A stretch of 64,000 bases of DNA. Origin: Dryomyza anilis. Its lineage: Eukaryota > Arthropoda > Insecta > Diptera > Dryomyzidae. Made by a program: the position numbers and the translations under genes. The notes below the pieces were generated by a model. The model was not told the origin of the DNA. It did no database searches and saw only the letters and a program-made list of their open reading frames with translations. Below, piece by piece: positions 50,501 to 59,829 of this stretch. The stretch spans positions 7,106,630 through 7,170,629 of the forward strand of contig OX638131.1 of assembly GCA_951804985.1 (NCBI GenBank). Reading direction: 5' to 3'. The stretch's first letter is position 1. Each line of letters starts with the position of its first letter.

Positions 50501-51914
50501 GAAAATATTTATGCATGTATTTTAATTTAATTTTGTGTTTAAACTAATTGTTACAATTTTAGTCACAAATTTAAATAATTTTATGTTTTTTTTACATCTC
50601 TTCCTCTTTGTCGTTCTATTTGTACAACCAACCCATTTGAAATATTCTTTCATCTGTCAACTATCATCACCACCACCACTTCAACCTCAACAACCTCCTC
50701 CCCAAGGATACTCATCGAACACCGAACTAACCAACAACCAATCGAATACCACAAACAATTCAGCTGCCAGCGCCGCCGCACGTCGCAATCTGATCACCGC
50801 CGGCGTCGACGAGGAGGTCGACGGCTCGCTGGGTCTGGGCGAACTCGCCCAGCTGACGGTCAACAATGAGGCCGAGGGCAATTACGATGCCAACACCAAG
50901 GATGGCAACGGTACCGGCGCCGGCTATCGCAAGACCTGGAACGCCAAGTACACGTTGCGCTCACATTTCGATGGTGTGCGTTCGTTGATTTTCCATCCGG
51001 AGGAGCCGGTGCTGATCACCGCGTCCGAGGATCACACGCTCAAACTGTGGAATCTACAGAAGACGGTGCAAGCCAAAAAGTCAGCTAGTCTCGATGTTGA
51101 ACCGCTCTACACGTTCCGCGCCCACACCGGCCCCGTGCTGTGTCTGGGCATGTCGACCACCGGCGACACCTGCTACTCGGGCGGCCTCGACGGCAACATC
51201 GAGTGCTGGCGTCTGCCATCGCCCAACATTGATCCGTACGACTGCTACGATCGCAATGTGCATTCGGGCACTTTGGAGGGTCACACTGACGCTGTCTGGG
51301 GTCTGACCACAATGCACAGCAACATTGTTTCATGCTCGGCAGATGGCGCCGTCAAACTGTGGTCGCCATTCGCACAGGAGCCACTGCTTAAGACGTACAC
51401 CGCCGATGCGGAGGGTGTGCCATCGTCGGTGGACTTTGTGCGCAACGAAGTTGATCATATTGTGGTTGCGTACAATAGCGCCCACTGCATTATCTATGAC
51501 ACGGAGACCGGCAAACAGCTGATTAAGCTGGAGGCGGCGCAAGAAATGTCCGGCAATACGGGGAAATTCATCAACAAGGTGGTGTCGCATCCGACGCTGC
51601 CCATTACGATCACCGCACACGAGGATCGACACATACGCTTCTGGGACAACAATTCGGGGTCGCTGGTGCATTCGATGGTCGCCCATCTGGAGCCGGTCAC
51701 CAGTTTGGCGGTCGATGCGCATGGGCTGTACTTGTTGTCGGGTTCGCATGACTGCTCGATTCGTCTGTGGAATCTGGACAATAAAACGTGCGTGCAGGAG
51801 ATTACGGCGCATCGCAAGAAGTTCGACGAGAGCATATTCGATGTGGCCTTCCATGCCACGAAGCCGTATATTGCGAGTGCCGGCGCTGATGGGCTGGCCA
51901 AGGTGTTTGTCTAA
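29537..51914 (+). CDS. Cka: Striatin orthologue Connector of kinase to AP-1 (Cka), 5 coding exons
   Basis: Exons 29537-29857, 47566-47995, 48087-48305, 50211-50267, 50707-51914; GT-AG introns with matching phases give 744 aa. Striatins are the B''' regulatory subunits of PP2A and scaffold the STRIPAK complex (phosphatase, Mob4, Strip, CCM3 and germinal-centre kinases); fly Cka also links JNK and Ras-MAPK signalling. Order of parts: a Gly-rich low-complexity start (about residues 17-75), a caveolin-binding segment and coiled coil ([19 protein letters not shown]... then [17 protein letters not shown], about 82-165), an acidic linker ([11 protein letters not shown]), then WD40 repeats from about residue 400 to the C terminus, which ends [11 protein letters not shown]. 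The ATG at 29537 is the first after an in-frame stop at 29435. Intron 1 is 17.7 kb. The 57-bp exon 4 ([18 protein letters not shown]) is preceded by a fair acceptor. The acceptor before exon 5 (CTCCCCAAG) was chosen because it restores frame as ...[12 protein letters not shown]; it is the least certain junction. Confidence 0.92.
30490..31030. repeat. Two tandem imperfect foldback units of about 250 bp
   Basis: Each unit has arms containing AAGATAAAATAGT.A..... and TTTTTAAAGCACCTATC facing GATAGGTGCTTT.AAA and ACACCA.TATTTTATCTT. The first unit spans about 30490-30740 and the second about 30780-31030. The two units are clearly homologous, so the block is a duplicated palindromic element, perhaps a foldback transposon relic. 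Confidence 0.65.
33628..33790 (+). mobile_element. Diverged tRNA-derived SINE-like sequence
   Basis: TAGTGCGTTGGACTTGCATT followed by a B-box-like AAGTTCGAATCCCGG near 33650-33700 resembles the tRNA-like head of the SINE family seen elsewhere in this window. The body differs (TGTAGGCAATATATTTC, GTCTGTCTGAGTGCTGTGG). It is an older or different tRNA-related family. It is not a complete tRNA, since the 5' half lacks a proper D arm. Confidence 0.45.
33810..34160. mobile_element. Repeat relic shared with 38560-39470
   Basis: CAGAAGAGTTGTCCTGTTATAAAGAAGACA at 33821 on and GTGAATTTTTTCCACAAAGTATGTTTTAA at 33950 on recur at about 39105 and 39160. The AAATCCGG and CCAGCCCTGG words at 34100-34152 match the outer edges of the 38560-39470 complex. 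A decayed interspersed element. Confidence 0.5.
35805..35860. repeat. Perfect 25-bp hairpin with 6-nt loop
   Basis: 35805-35829 (AATTGGATATCAATATATG...) is the exact reverse complement of 35836-35860, with loop AACATA. A stem of this length without mismatch is far beyond chance even in AT-rich DNA. It could be the collapsed remnant of a palindromic insertion. Its size is also near that of small hairpin RNAs, though the perfect AT-rich stem and very short loop are not typical of a microRNA. Confidence 0.85.
38560..39470. mobile_element. DINE-1/mini-me-like inverted pair
   Basis: The left unit begins TTTTTATACCCTACAC (about 38583) and carries AAGTATATATATTCTTGATC, CGAGTC and GTCTGTCTGTCTGTCCGTC. 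The right unit (about 39240-39419) carries these inverted (GACAGACGGACAGACAG, CGACTCAGGACGTCATG, CTGATCAAGAATATATATAC) and ends GTGTATGGTATAAAAA. A TA-rich core plus a GTCT/GTCC proto-microsatellite is the hallmark of mini-me/DINE-1 Helentron-related elements of Diptera. Outside lie words related to 34100-34152, so the pair may sit inside an older element. Confidence 0.6.
41009..41140 (+). mobile_element. Diverged SINE relic
   Basis: TTCGGTAGCTCAGTGGTTAG, then TACGTTGGACTGCTAGCCGAA and a weak B box GTTCAAATCTG, are followed by GTCAGTAACAAACC and AAAACATTGCCTAT, the same order as in the full-length SINEs. It is much more diverged and lacks the 3' part, so it is an older copy or subfamily. Confidence 0.6.
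41273..41410 (+). mobile_element. Third, degenerate copy of the CACCCAG MITE
   Basis: ACTATATAAATAATAGTC, then ACTATTAAAAATAGTCAATA and CATGACATTGCCATTGAG, match 19266-19466. Both terminal inverted repeats are decayed, and an internal block of the other copies is missing. Confidence 0.6.
42340..42740. repeat. Foldback element with about 130-bp arms
   Basis: The left block (about 42345-42470: CGATATCAATTC, AAGTGCATATCACTTTTTA, CACTTTTAAAAACCATGG, GATCTTGTAGC) recurs inverted at about 42600-42735. The loop region (about 42488-42596) is itself a second direct copy of the left half. The unit count suggests a duplicated arm of a palindromic transposon. Confidence 0.75.
43603..43831 (+). mobile_element. 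tRNA-derived SINE, internally deleted copy 3
   Basis: Same family as the copies at 2163 and 21713. The head keeps GCCGCGGTAGCTCA but has lost about 35 bp including the B box, and a second deletion removes the AAAACCATTGCC block. The copy is flanked by a short TATCCAG duplication at 43596-43602 and 43832-43838. It would not be transcribable as it stands. Confidence 0.75.
44091..44608. mobile_element. hAT-like MITE with AGGGATGTCCA ends and clustered ATCGATGT words
   Basis: The ends AGGGATGTCCA (44091 on) and TGGACATCCCT (to 44608) are inverted repeats. Both subterminal regions are dense in ACATCGATGT/TATCGA words, for example 44115-44190 and 44480-44530. The AGGG start resembles hAT non-autonomous elements. 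No clean 8-bp target duplication is visible; the flanks share only a GACTAG-like word that may belong to the host repeat. Confidence 0.6.
45315..46002 (-). mobile_element. DINE-1/mini-me-like repeat, uninterrupted copy
   Basis: Starts GGGAAGGTTAGATCACATG and ends CACTCTTAGTGTAGGGTATAAAAA. The core at about 45845-45915 has CAGACAGACAGACGGACAG followed by a CTGATCAAGAATAT word, the mini-me microsatellite core in inverted order. The first 475 bp correspond to 7710-7824 plus 9939-10310 and serve as the empty site for the 2.1-kb insertion there. Confidence 0.6.
46735..46950. mobile_element. Copy of the inverted-repeat family found at 1693-2656
   Basis: AAAATTTGTAAATAAACGGTTTTG, CACAATACAACAAAC and GGGATTGAATTCATT... 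match 1740-1860 in order, and the right edge GATTGGAATTCGATCAAAAGCCGGCC matches the terminal arms of that element. The copy is compact and partly palindromic. Confidence 0.5.
49477..49708. repeat. Two-unit tandem duplication, period 116 bp, in Cka intron 3
   Basis: The units beginning TCGGGATTGTTGGGAGGTTT at 49477 and 49593 share GATATCAAAACAT.CCTGTTG and CTGTCTGCCCATGAACAAAAAGGTT with few differences. The spacing is exactly 116 bp. Confidence 0.9.
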
Positions 51915-52340
51915 GTGTCGCGCAGCAACGAAGCAACCACAACAACCAGCTGAAGCGGCGCAAGTGGCAGCAGAAGAAGCGCAAACGAAACCGACAGCAG
52001 CAGCGGCGGTAGTAGCTTCTGGCTGTTTATAAAGCATTTCAGAAACACAACAACAACAAAACTAAATATGCGTGAGAAATATAATAATAACAATAAACAT
52101 AAAAACAACTTTACATTTATAAATATATAAAAAAAAAACAAAAATAATAATTAAAAATACTTAAAGAAAATTACAAAATTTTAGTATATTTTGCAATTTT
52201 AGCTGTGCTGCCGCGGCGTTTGCTGGCTACCTTTTATTGGGGTTCATTTCAAGTGACACAGTCTGGTGAAAAGTGCAACTGCGACGGCAGTGCAGCTAAT
52301 TTTGCAAAAAGAAAGGTTTTTATGCAATAAAAATAAAATA
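51915..52340 (+). terminator. Cka: Cka 3' UTR and polyadenylation signal
   Basis: After the stop a short CAG/GCA-rich tail gives way at about 52040 to A-rich DNA. AATAAA at 52326-52331, followed by further AATAAAA words to 52345, is the best signal, about 415 nt after the stop. Alternative downstream signals are possible because the next 500 bp are also A-rich. Confidence 0.4.
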
Positions 52341-53000
52341 AAAAACATCAAACAAAACAAAAAAAAAACTCCAACTTCATCTCTAGCCTCAGCTACAGCT
52401 CCTTACATTATATAAATTGAGGTTTAAGCTACATTTTCAAAGAGTTTCTCTTTTGATATGATACAAAACAAAAAGAAAAGAAAAAATACAAAAAAAAAAA
52501 AACAAAAATCAAGTAAAAGTTTAACGCAAATAATTACCATAAATTATTATATATTATGCTATTATTATAATATTATTTTACAACTACATATACAATGCAT
52601 AAAATAATATTAAATGAAATTAATGATGATGATATAAATAATTATAAATTAAAAACATATACTATACATAAAAATACATATTGCGAACATTATATATACC
52701 TACACACATGCATTATTATACATAAATACTTATTATATAAATATTAAAAACATAATAATTATAATAAAAATAATAAATACAAATAATTAAGCTAAAAATA
52801 TAGCGTGAACACGTTGAACAAATTACACAATTATAATGATAATGGTCGAATGACGATTATAATAATAACGTTGATGATAAAGTGCTGTATAGCGCTATTT
52901 TTTATGCACTGAGCAGAAAATCTTGTCGATAACTTTTTTGTACGTTAAAATTTTGAATTTTTCGAAAATTTACAAAACGCTTTTAAATTTTTTTTATATC

Positions 53001-53269
53001 TATATATCGACGTTGTAGAACGAAAAGTCACCAAATACATTTTTATGAAAAACCTAAATTTCGAGTTTGTTGATTAATATTATAAAAAGTAATAGATGCA
53101 TTTCTAAAGTTGAAATATCAATTGATAAATTTACATTTTCTTATCATGTGGTAAAAAAATGAAGACCATCGATTAAAAATTTGACAGATATATAAAGATT
53201 TTTGAAAATGAATATTGGGCAATTTACAAATGTATTTGGTGACTTTTCGTTCTACAACGACGATATATA
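53001..53269. mobile_element. MITE with 42-bp terminal inverted repeats
   Basis: 53011-53042 is the exact reverse complement of 53228-53259 (core GAACGAAAAGTCACCAAAT). Including one mismatch the arms extend to TATATATCG at 53001 and CGATATATA at 53269. The 185-bp interior is AT-rich. Related half-sites (TCACCAAATACATTTCTAAA) occur near 49060. Near-identity of the arms implies a fairly young copy. Confidence 0.8.
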
Positions 53270-54340
53270 AAATTAAGTTTATTATTAAACCATTTTTCTA
53301 ACATATTTCGATTCTCTTTTGCCATGTTTGTGGTAAAACCATTATGCGAAAAACTGAATCAGTGATTTTCACAGGTTTCTTTTGAAGTCTGCTTTAAACC
53401 ATTAATAGACTTCTATAGACAAGCAATCAAATTATAGTCGGACATGGCAAGGTGCGGACTATACATGGGTTTAATCAACACTTTCTAGCCGTGCTCTCAA
53501 TTTTTTCCGAGACATTAAAGAGGCGTGAGGTCTAGCATTACCGTGTTGGAAGACAACAACTTTCAATTCTAGCCGGTTAACCTCAATTGATCGAAATCTT
53601 TTCTATTCCAATTTGATCAAATTTCATTTTTTTTTTGTTTTTCCAGCATTTAACTCGATTTTCGTTGTCAAATATTAGAATTTCGTTTGAATATGAATTT
53701 CAAAACGAGTCCAAAATTGTTGTAGTTTTCAAAATTTCATAAATTTCTTCAGTCTATTCGAAAATCAGATAAACGGGCATACAGGTTTTATTTGATATTC
53801 ACCAATAATATCAATTTTTTATACTTCACATTTTAAAACATCCCAAGTAACAAAGAGTACAGATTTAGTAACGATTTGTGGATAATTTCGGTTCTCAATT
53901 TTATTTTAAAGTTGGAATAGAATGTTTATCGTTTCTATATAGATTTCTATTTATTATCAAGAAAATATTCAATTCTTCATATCGATATATATTCGCAAAT
54001 ATATATTTCCAAACTAATTTATAGATCCAAACTAAAGTTTTTCTATTTGCTACTTGGGTTTGAATCTTTTTATAATGTGCTAACTCTTTTTATTGTTAAT
54101 AACATATTTTATTTATTTTAGAAAACATGTTTAATAAAACCAAAAAACGTCTTTTTAAAATGAAAACTAACCAAATACCTTCAAAAAAAAATTGAAATTG
54201 GTGGATGTTATAATGTTAGGTTTTCGCTATGTAATTTTGAAACATATTCAAGTTCAAATTTTTTTTAAATTTGTTGTTTTTCAACAATGACAAAAATTTC
54301 AAAAAGTCAACATTTTGGCATTTTGATAACATTTTACATA

Positions 54341-55033
54341 GGGCGTTTTCGTATATCATTTCAGAGCAGAACACTGATCTGAATATTCCGCATATTCTCA
54401 GGGTCGAACGCAATCTGAACTCAACCTGAAGACTCTGATTTAAATTACAAACAACTTGAGCAGCATTTGTCAAATTCTTATGAAGCTAGTAAAATTAACG
54501 TCAAAATCAGTACTGTTCAGCACGCTCGATAAAATGAAATCGAACACGTCGAGTCTGTTCTGAACAACCGACGCAAACTACTGACTCTGAATGTTCAGAG
54601 TTTAAAAACAAAGGGCGTTTTCGTAAATCATTTCAGAGCAGAGGTCTGAATATTCCGAATATTGTCAGAGTCGAACGCAATCTGAACTCAACCTGAAGAC
54701 TTCGATTTAAATTACAAACAATTTGAGCAGCAGTTGTCAAATTCGTATGAAGACTTGTGTTTCGATTTAAATTACAAACAATTTGAGCAGCAGTTGTCAA
54801 ATTCGTATGAAGACTTGTGTTTGTCAAGTAAAAATAACGTCAAAATCAGTACTGTTCAGTCAGTTCGATAAATTGAAATCGAGCACATTGAGTGTGCTCT
54901 GAACAACCGACTTCGTCAATCTGAACGAATAAACAAACGCAATTTAATGACTGAATGTTCAGAGTTAAAAAACAAATGCAGATCTCTTTCTGACAGTTCG
55001 AGCTCAGTTTAGAACTAATAAACGAAAACGCCC
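54341..55033. mobile_element. GGGCGTTTTCGT-ended element with internal duplications
   Basis: The ends GGGCGTTTTCGT (54341 on) and ACGAAAACGCCC (to 55033) are exact inverted repeats flanked by ATA on both sides. The left unit restarts at 54613, giving a 272-bp internal duplication, and within the second unit the 60 bp at 54701-54760 are repeated exactly at 54761-54820. Subterminal GTTCAGA/TCTGAAC words are frequent. No coding capacity. Confidence 0.75.
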
Positions 55034-56420
55034 ATAGTTAATTCAAATTTGAATTTTTGACTGTTTCGACGTCGTAATCATTATGTAAAGAAACTCAATA
55101 TGACACAAAATGACATAGTGAAAACATAGCATAATTTGTAAAATTTTTTATATTTCTAAATCTTTTCTTTATTAATTGAAAGATGAAAAAACTAATAAAC
55201 TTTTAAATGTAACTCGAGATTTTAAAATATATCGAAACACTTTTTATAATATTAAACCATAAACCATTTTATTTGGTTAGTTTTTACTTCTTTAACGACA
55301 AATAAGTCGGAAAATCTATTTTTAAAATTTGTAAAATTTTGCTTTTTAAAAATTATTCACATGATATATAGTTTGATTCTCAGAACAATCGAACAAACAA
55401 AAAAGCACTTGACAATATTTTCTGTTGCTGCATGAAATGTTACAACGCTAAACAACAACAACAACAACAGTTCTGGAACAAAGTAATAATGCAGGTTTTT
55501 ATTACTTTTATACTCTATACTACATATATATATATAACAAAATACACGGCTTTGTTTGCTAACGTATACAATTTATTTAAAAAAAAGTGTTCAAAAGTTT
55601 GCTGCTTTTAAATATAATTTAAATATTTTATTTATTGCAATTGTTTTGCTTTTTTTTTTAAATAAAATAAAATAAAAAAAATAGATGCGAAAACAAACAT
55701 AACATAAAGTTTTCATAGAACCTGCGCTATACAAAAAAAAAATCTATATATATAATTAAAAAGAATTACGTAGTTGAAAAAAAAACAAACAATTTATTTA
55801 AATTTAAATAATTAAATACAAACCATTCATGTAGTTTTTAGTAAGTTCAAAAGGAAACGTAGTCGATTGCTGTTAAACGAAACAAAACAAAAAAAAAAAA
55901 GAATTAAATAATTAATAAACAGAAAATGCGAGAACAAGTAAATATAATGCATTATTTTAACTATTTTCAATTTTTCTATAGATTTAATAATAAATATAAA
56001 TATATATTTTGTTTAATTTAATTTTCACACTTGACGCGCCCAGAATATTGATTTTAAATTTATTATTTGTATATTTGAAATAAAGTGTTTTTAAGCAAAA
56101 CGATAAAAATAAAATTCTTTTTGATTTTTTTTTTTTTTTGTTTTTGATATATTTTTAATTGTTTTGCATTGCGTTGTGTGTGTTTGTTACTTGGGCTGAA
56201 AATTAATAATAGTTTAAAGTCCAATATTTTTCTATATTGCAGTAAATAATTATAAAACTGCTAGACGAGGCGAATTTTATATACCTTAGTTATATATATT
56301 TTAATTGATTGCATACTCTGTTTTGCAATTGAAATTTTTGGCACTCTTTAGAATAGAGAATTACAGTGTGGTTTTTTAAAAACTTGAAACGCTCTTTTTA
56401 TCCTAATTGCTTTATTCTAA

Positions 56421-56500
56421 TGTTGACAGTCGTTGTGATCGAACCCGGGACCTTTCGACTTGTAATCCAACGCACTAATCAATCGAGATACCAACGCTAT
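56421..56500 (-). mobile_element. tRNA-like SINE head, minus strand
   Basis: On the minus strand: GGTATCTCGATTGATTAGTGCGTTGG, then AAGTCGAAAGGTCCCGGGTTCGATC, that is A-box-like and B-box-like segments with the same GTGCGTTGGA...CGAAAGGTCCC..GTTC layout as the window's SINEs. The acceptor ends pair poorly, so I treat it as a SINE head, not a tRNA gene. Confidence 0.5.
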
Positions 56501-56820
56501 CAATTTTTAATTTAGTTTGTCATAATATTCGGACCTAAACTTGAAATATTTTTATTTCGTCAATATTTGCATATTTGTTTAGTATTTAGGTTTAAATGAC
56601 AAACAAGAAAATGGTTCATTGTTTTTTTTAGAACATAGTTAAAACTAATGTTCAAAATGATTAACATTCAGTTTTAAACATGTTTATGATATTTGTATAT
56701 GAGAAATTATTGAAAAATATTCGAATAATCACAATGTTTACATATTTAAATTAGCCTTGACAATATAAAGCAACTTTTTTTTGGAAAACTATCTTTGTAA
56801 AGTTCTGTAATTTATTATTC

Positions 56821-57265
56821 TAGGGCTGTGCGATTAATCGTTCTACTGGAATTATCGTATTTTCGATTAACCGAAAATACGATTAATCAGTTAATCAGAT
56901 TTTTTGATTAATCAAAATAACGATTAACCGATTAAATCAGAAATATGATTAATTGAAATATGATTGATTGCTTTTGACATGAGTATAAATAACGACATTC
57001 TACTTGCTGTGCATTTAAATTGGCATTTGCATATTAAATTATATATTTTTTTAAAGAAATACAAAATTTTTGTTTGTATATTTTTATAGATAGCAATTTC
57101 TCTGTTCTCAAATGAAAATTATTTGAATTTTGATTAATTGAAAGTTATAATTAACCGATTAATCGTATTTTCGGTTAATTGAAAAATACGATTAATTGAA
57201 TAATTGATTATTCGTGATTGCGGTTAATCAGAATTTGTAATAAATCGATTAATCGCACAGCCCTA
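56821..57265. mobile_element. hAT-type MITE with 20-bp perfect ends and 8-bp target duplication
   Basis: The left end TAGGGCTGTGCGATTAATCG (56821-56840) is repeated exactly inverted at 57246-57265. TATTATTC flanks it directly on both sides (56813-56820 and 57266-57273), the 8-bp duplication typical of hAT transposons. The interior has many ATTAATCG/CGATTAAC subterminal words and no coding capacity. Exact ends and target duplication suggest recent mobility. Confidence 0.9.
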
Positions 57266-58503
57266 TATTATTCCAAAAAGTTCCTGGAAAGGGCATGAAA
57301 TTTGAAATACAATTTTCTTTTAAACTTTTACGTACTAATGATAAAACAGAATGGATATGCAGCCAAAATCAGCACCAACGAAATAAATAGAAAAATATGT
57401 ATGGGATGCTCATTTGAAAAATCGTGTTGAATAGGGTTATTATTACTGATGGGGCTTAGTATTTTTTAACCATCGTTTTCAAATGTATTTCTTCAAGATT
57501 TGTGACGGCAAAATGGTTCAAATGACAACCAAAATTATTCAATTTTAATTTGAAAATTACGTCACTTTGACGTCAAACCGGGAATATTAATCGACACAAT
57601 TACAGAAACCACCTACATGTAGTTTGTAGCATACGTATACACAATACTAATAATTGTTTTCCCAATCATTTTAAAACGCATGCTTTAGACTTCAATGATT
57701 TCAATTTGTATAAGAGGACATTTTTTGCATTACAAATTTAAAATAATTTAAATGGTATTTTCATTCCAAATTGAGGCCATTTTTATATATTAAAAATTAA
57801 TTGCATTGATTAACATGTTTGTTATATGTCCACAGTTTTGTATTTCTGTGTAAAACACTACATGGTAAAAATATAAAAAAAATATTGAATAAACAATTTT
57901 TTCTTTAAATTTTCAGTGAATATTTGAATACGAAAAGAAATGCATTTCAAGTCGAAAATTTAATATTAGTATATAAGACTAAATGAACAAAATAACAAAT
58001 AATTCATGATTACAGTCCAAAGTTATGATCAAAATTACTAATTTTCTGTTAACTGTGCTAGTTTTTAAAATAACAGAGTATGCAATTAATTTCGCACCCT
58101 ATATTTATACAGAATTGCACTTAAATGTAGTATAGGATGCACACAAGAAAAATCATGATGTGCTGAAATCGTAAAGTCGTGACAGCATTCAGGGCATTTT
58201 TTTTGTATGTATATCAACTAAGGTCCACCACAGCACTCAGACAGATTATATCGTTGTACTGTGAATCTATTCGCTAAGATTTGTGGTAAATATTTCCACG
58301 AGCGCCAAAACCAAAATGAAAACCTTTAATGTTTACATTTCAATCCTTGTTTTTAGTTCAATAATGATGACATTTAAAATATTCCTATTATCGATGTGTG
58401 TTGCAAAAAAAAATGGTTTTTAGTTATTTTAAAGAAAATTAACTATTTTAAAATATTTATAATAGTAATAAAGAACAACAATTCGTACATGTTTTTGCAG
58501 TTC

Positions 58504-58672
58504 AGCCTGAATCACACGATTGAATAAACAATGAACTTTTGAAACAATTTTCAAAACGATATTGTGTGATTGCACAAATTTTGTATGGACAATTGGGCAA
58601 TCACACGATATTAAAATAGTTTTAAAAATTGATTAAAATGTTGATTGCTTATTCAATCGTGTGATTTGGGCT
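58504..58672. mobile_element. 169-bp MITE with CACACGATTGAATAA ends
   Basis: 58504-58527 and 58649-58672 are inverted repeats of 24 bp with two mismatches; the inner 18 bp (AATCACACGATTGAATAA) match exactly. The interior is partly palindromic (CACACGATAT/ATATTGTGTG). Confidence 0.8.
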
Positions 58673-59829
58673 TTTTATTACTTTTATTCAATTAAAATTT
58701 TTCGTTCTCAAAATTTAATCTAACAAGACATATACATTAATAATACAAAATTAACTCCAAAACAAATCCAGTATCACAAAATAATTAATTTTATTGTTTC
58801 GGTTGTACTGGCTAAAAAATTAAAAGATTTTTTCAATTTTATACCATACCAGCAAGTTGTTGTTTAAAATTTTTATTACTTTTAAATATAATTTTAGCAC
58901 ATTTGTAGTTTTTGAGCTGGTTCTTATAAAACTACACAGTTTGTAGTCATCAATTTTTTTTTTTACCTGATGGTTTTGCAAAATGACCGCTGGCGGTTCA
59001 TCAGAAAATTTGATTTCATACATCACAGTATTTAATTGGACACACATGAATACTCCACTGCCAGTCACTATTTTTTACGCCTCATTCAAAAAATTGCATT
59101 TGGTTAGAATTCTTTCCTTTTCTTAATTTAGTTAAGTTACTTTTGATATAAAATATAAGCGAATTGTTTAAATTAAACATTTAAATAAAAGCAAAACTTA
59201 AAAAATATATATATTATTCACAAGTAGCGGTGCATAAAATGTAGGATAAAAAAATTAAAAACATATTGCAAAACTTTATACTAATCAAAGCAAAGATCAA
59301 GTGTAACCCAAGTAAAATACAATTTCTTCATGTAGCATACAAAACATAACTATATTAGAATTGAGCATTAGTTGCAGAACTATTTCATAAAATTTAAACA
59401 AAATATTAATTTAGTATATTATATATGAATATCATAAAATCACACGCATAGTTACAAGGCAAACATTTATCAACTTTACATTGGACATGAGAGTATAGTA
59501 TTTATAAACCAACCACATCATGAAATGTTAAATTACAAATTCTTGTATGAATGAGAATATTTAATAAATTAAATAAAAAAAAAGAATATAAACGAATATA
59601 AATTATATTTATAAGGGGAATTATTTTTGATAACTATATATTTAATAAAATATATTCGACATCAAAATCTAATTTATTTGGTCATCCCATCTGGTACATC
59701 CCATCTTGCTACATAATTAGTTGCTTACGATCGAGCTGAATATTTGATGGTAAGTAAGAATGTCAACTTGTGTAGATTTTTTAAAATAATTTTTCGAAAT
59801 TGTTCAAATGTTTCATGAAATAAATGCAT

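Noticed and set aside
51330..52037. 235-residue minus-strand frame opposite the last Cka exon
   Set aside because: It is a shadow of the GC-rich WD40 exon. The plus-strand protein is clearly striatin, and the antisense frame has no signature.
54216..54827. Two minus-strand frames with repeated peptides (LTTAAQIVCNLN)
   Set aside because: They arise from the internal duplications of the 54341-55033 element and lack any family match.
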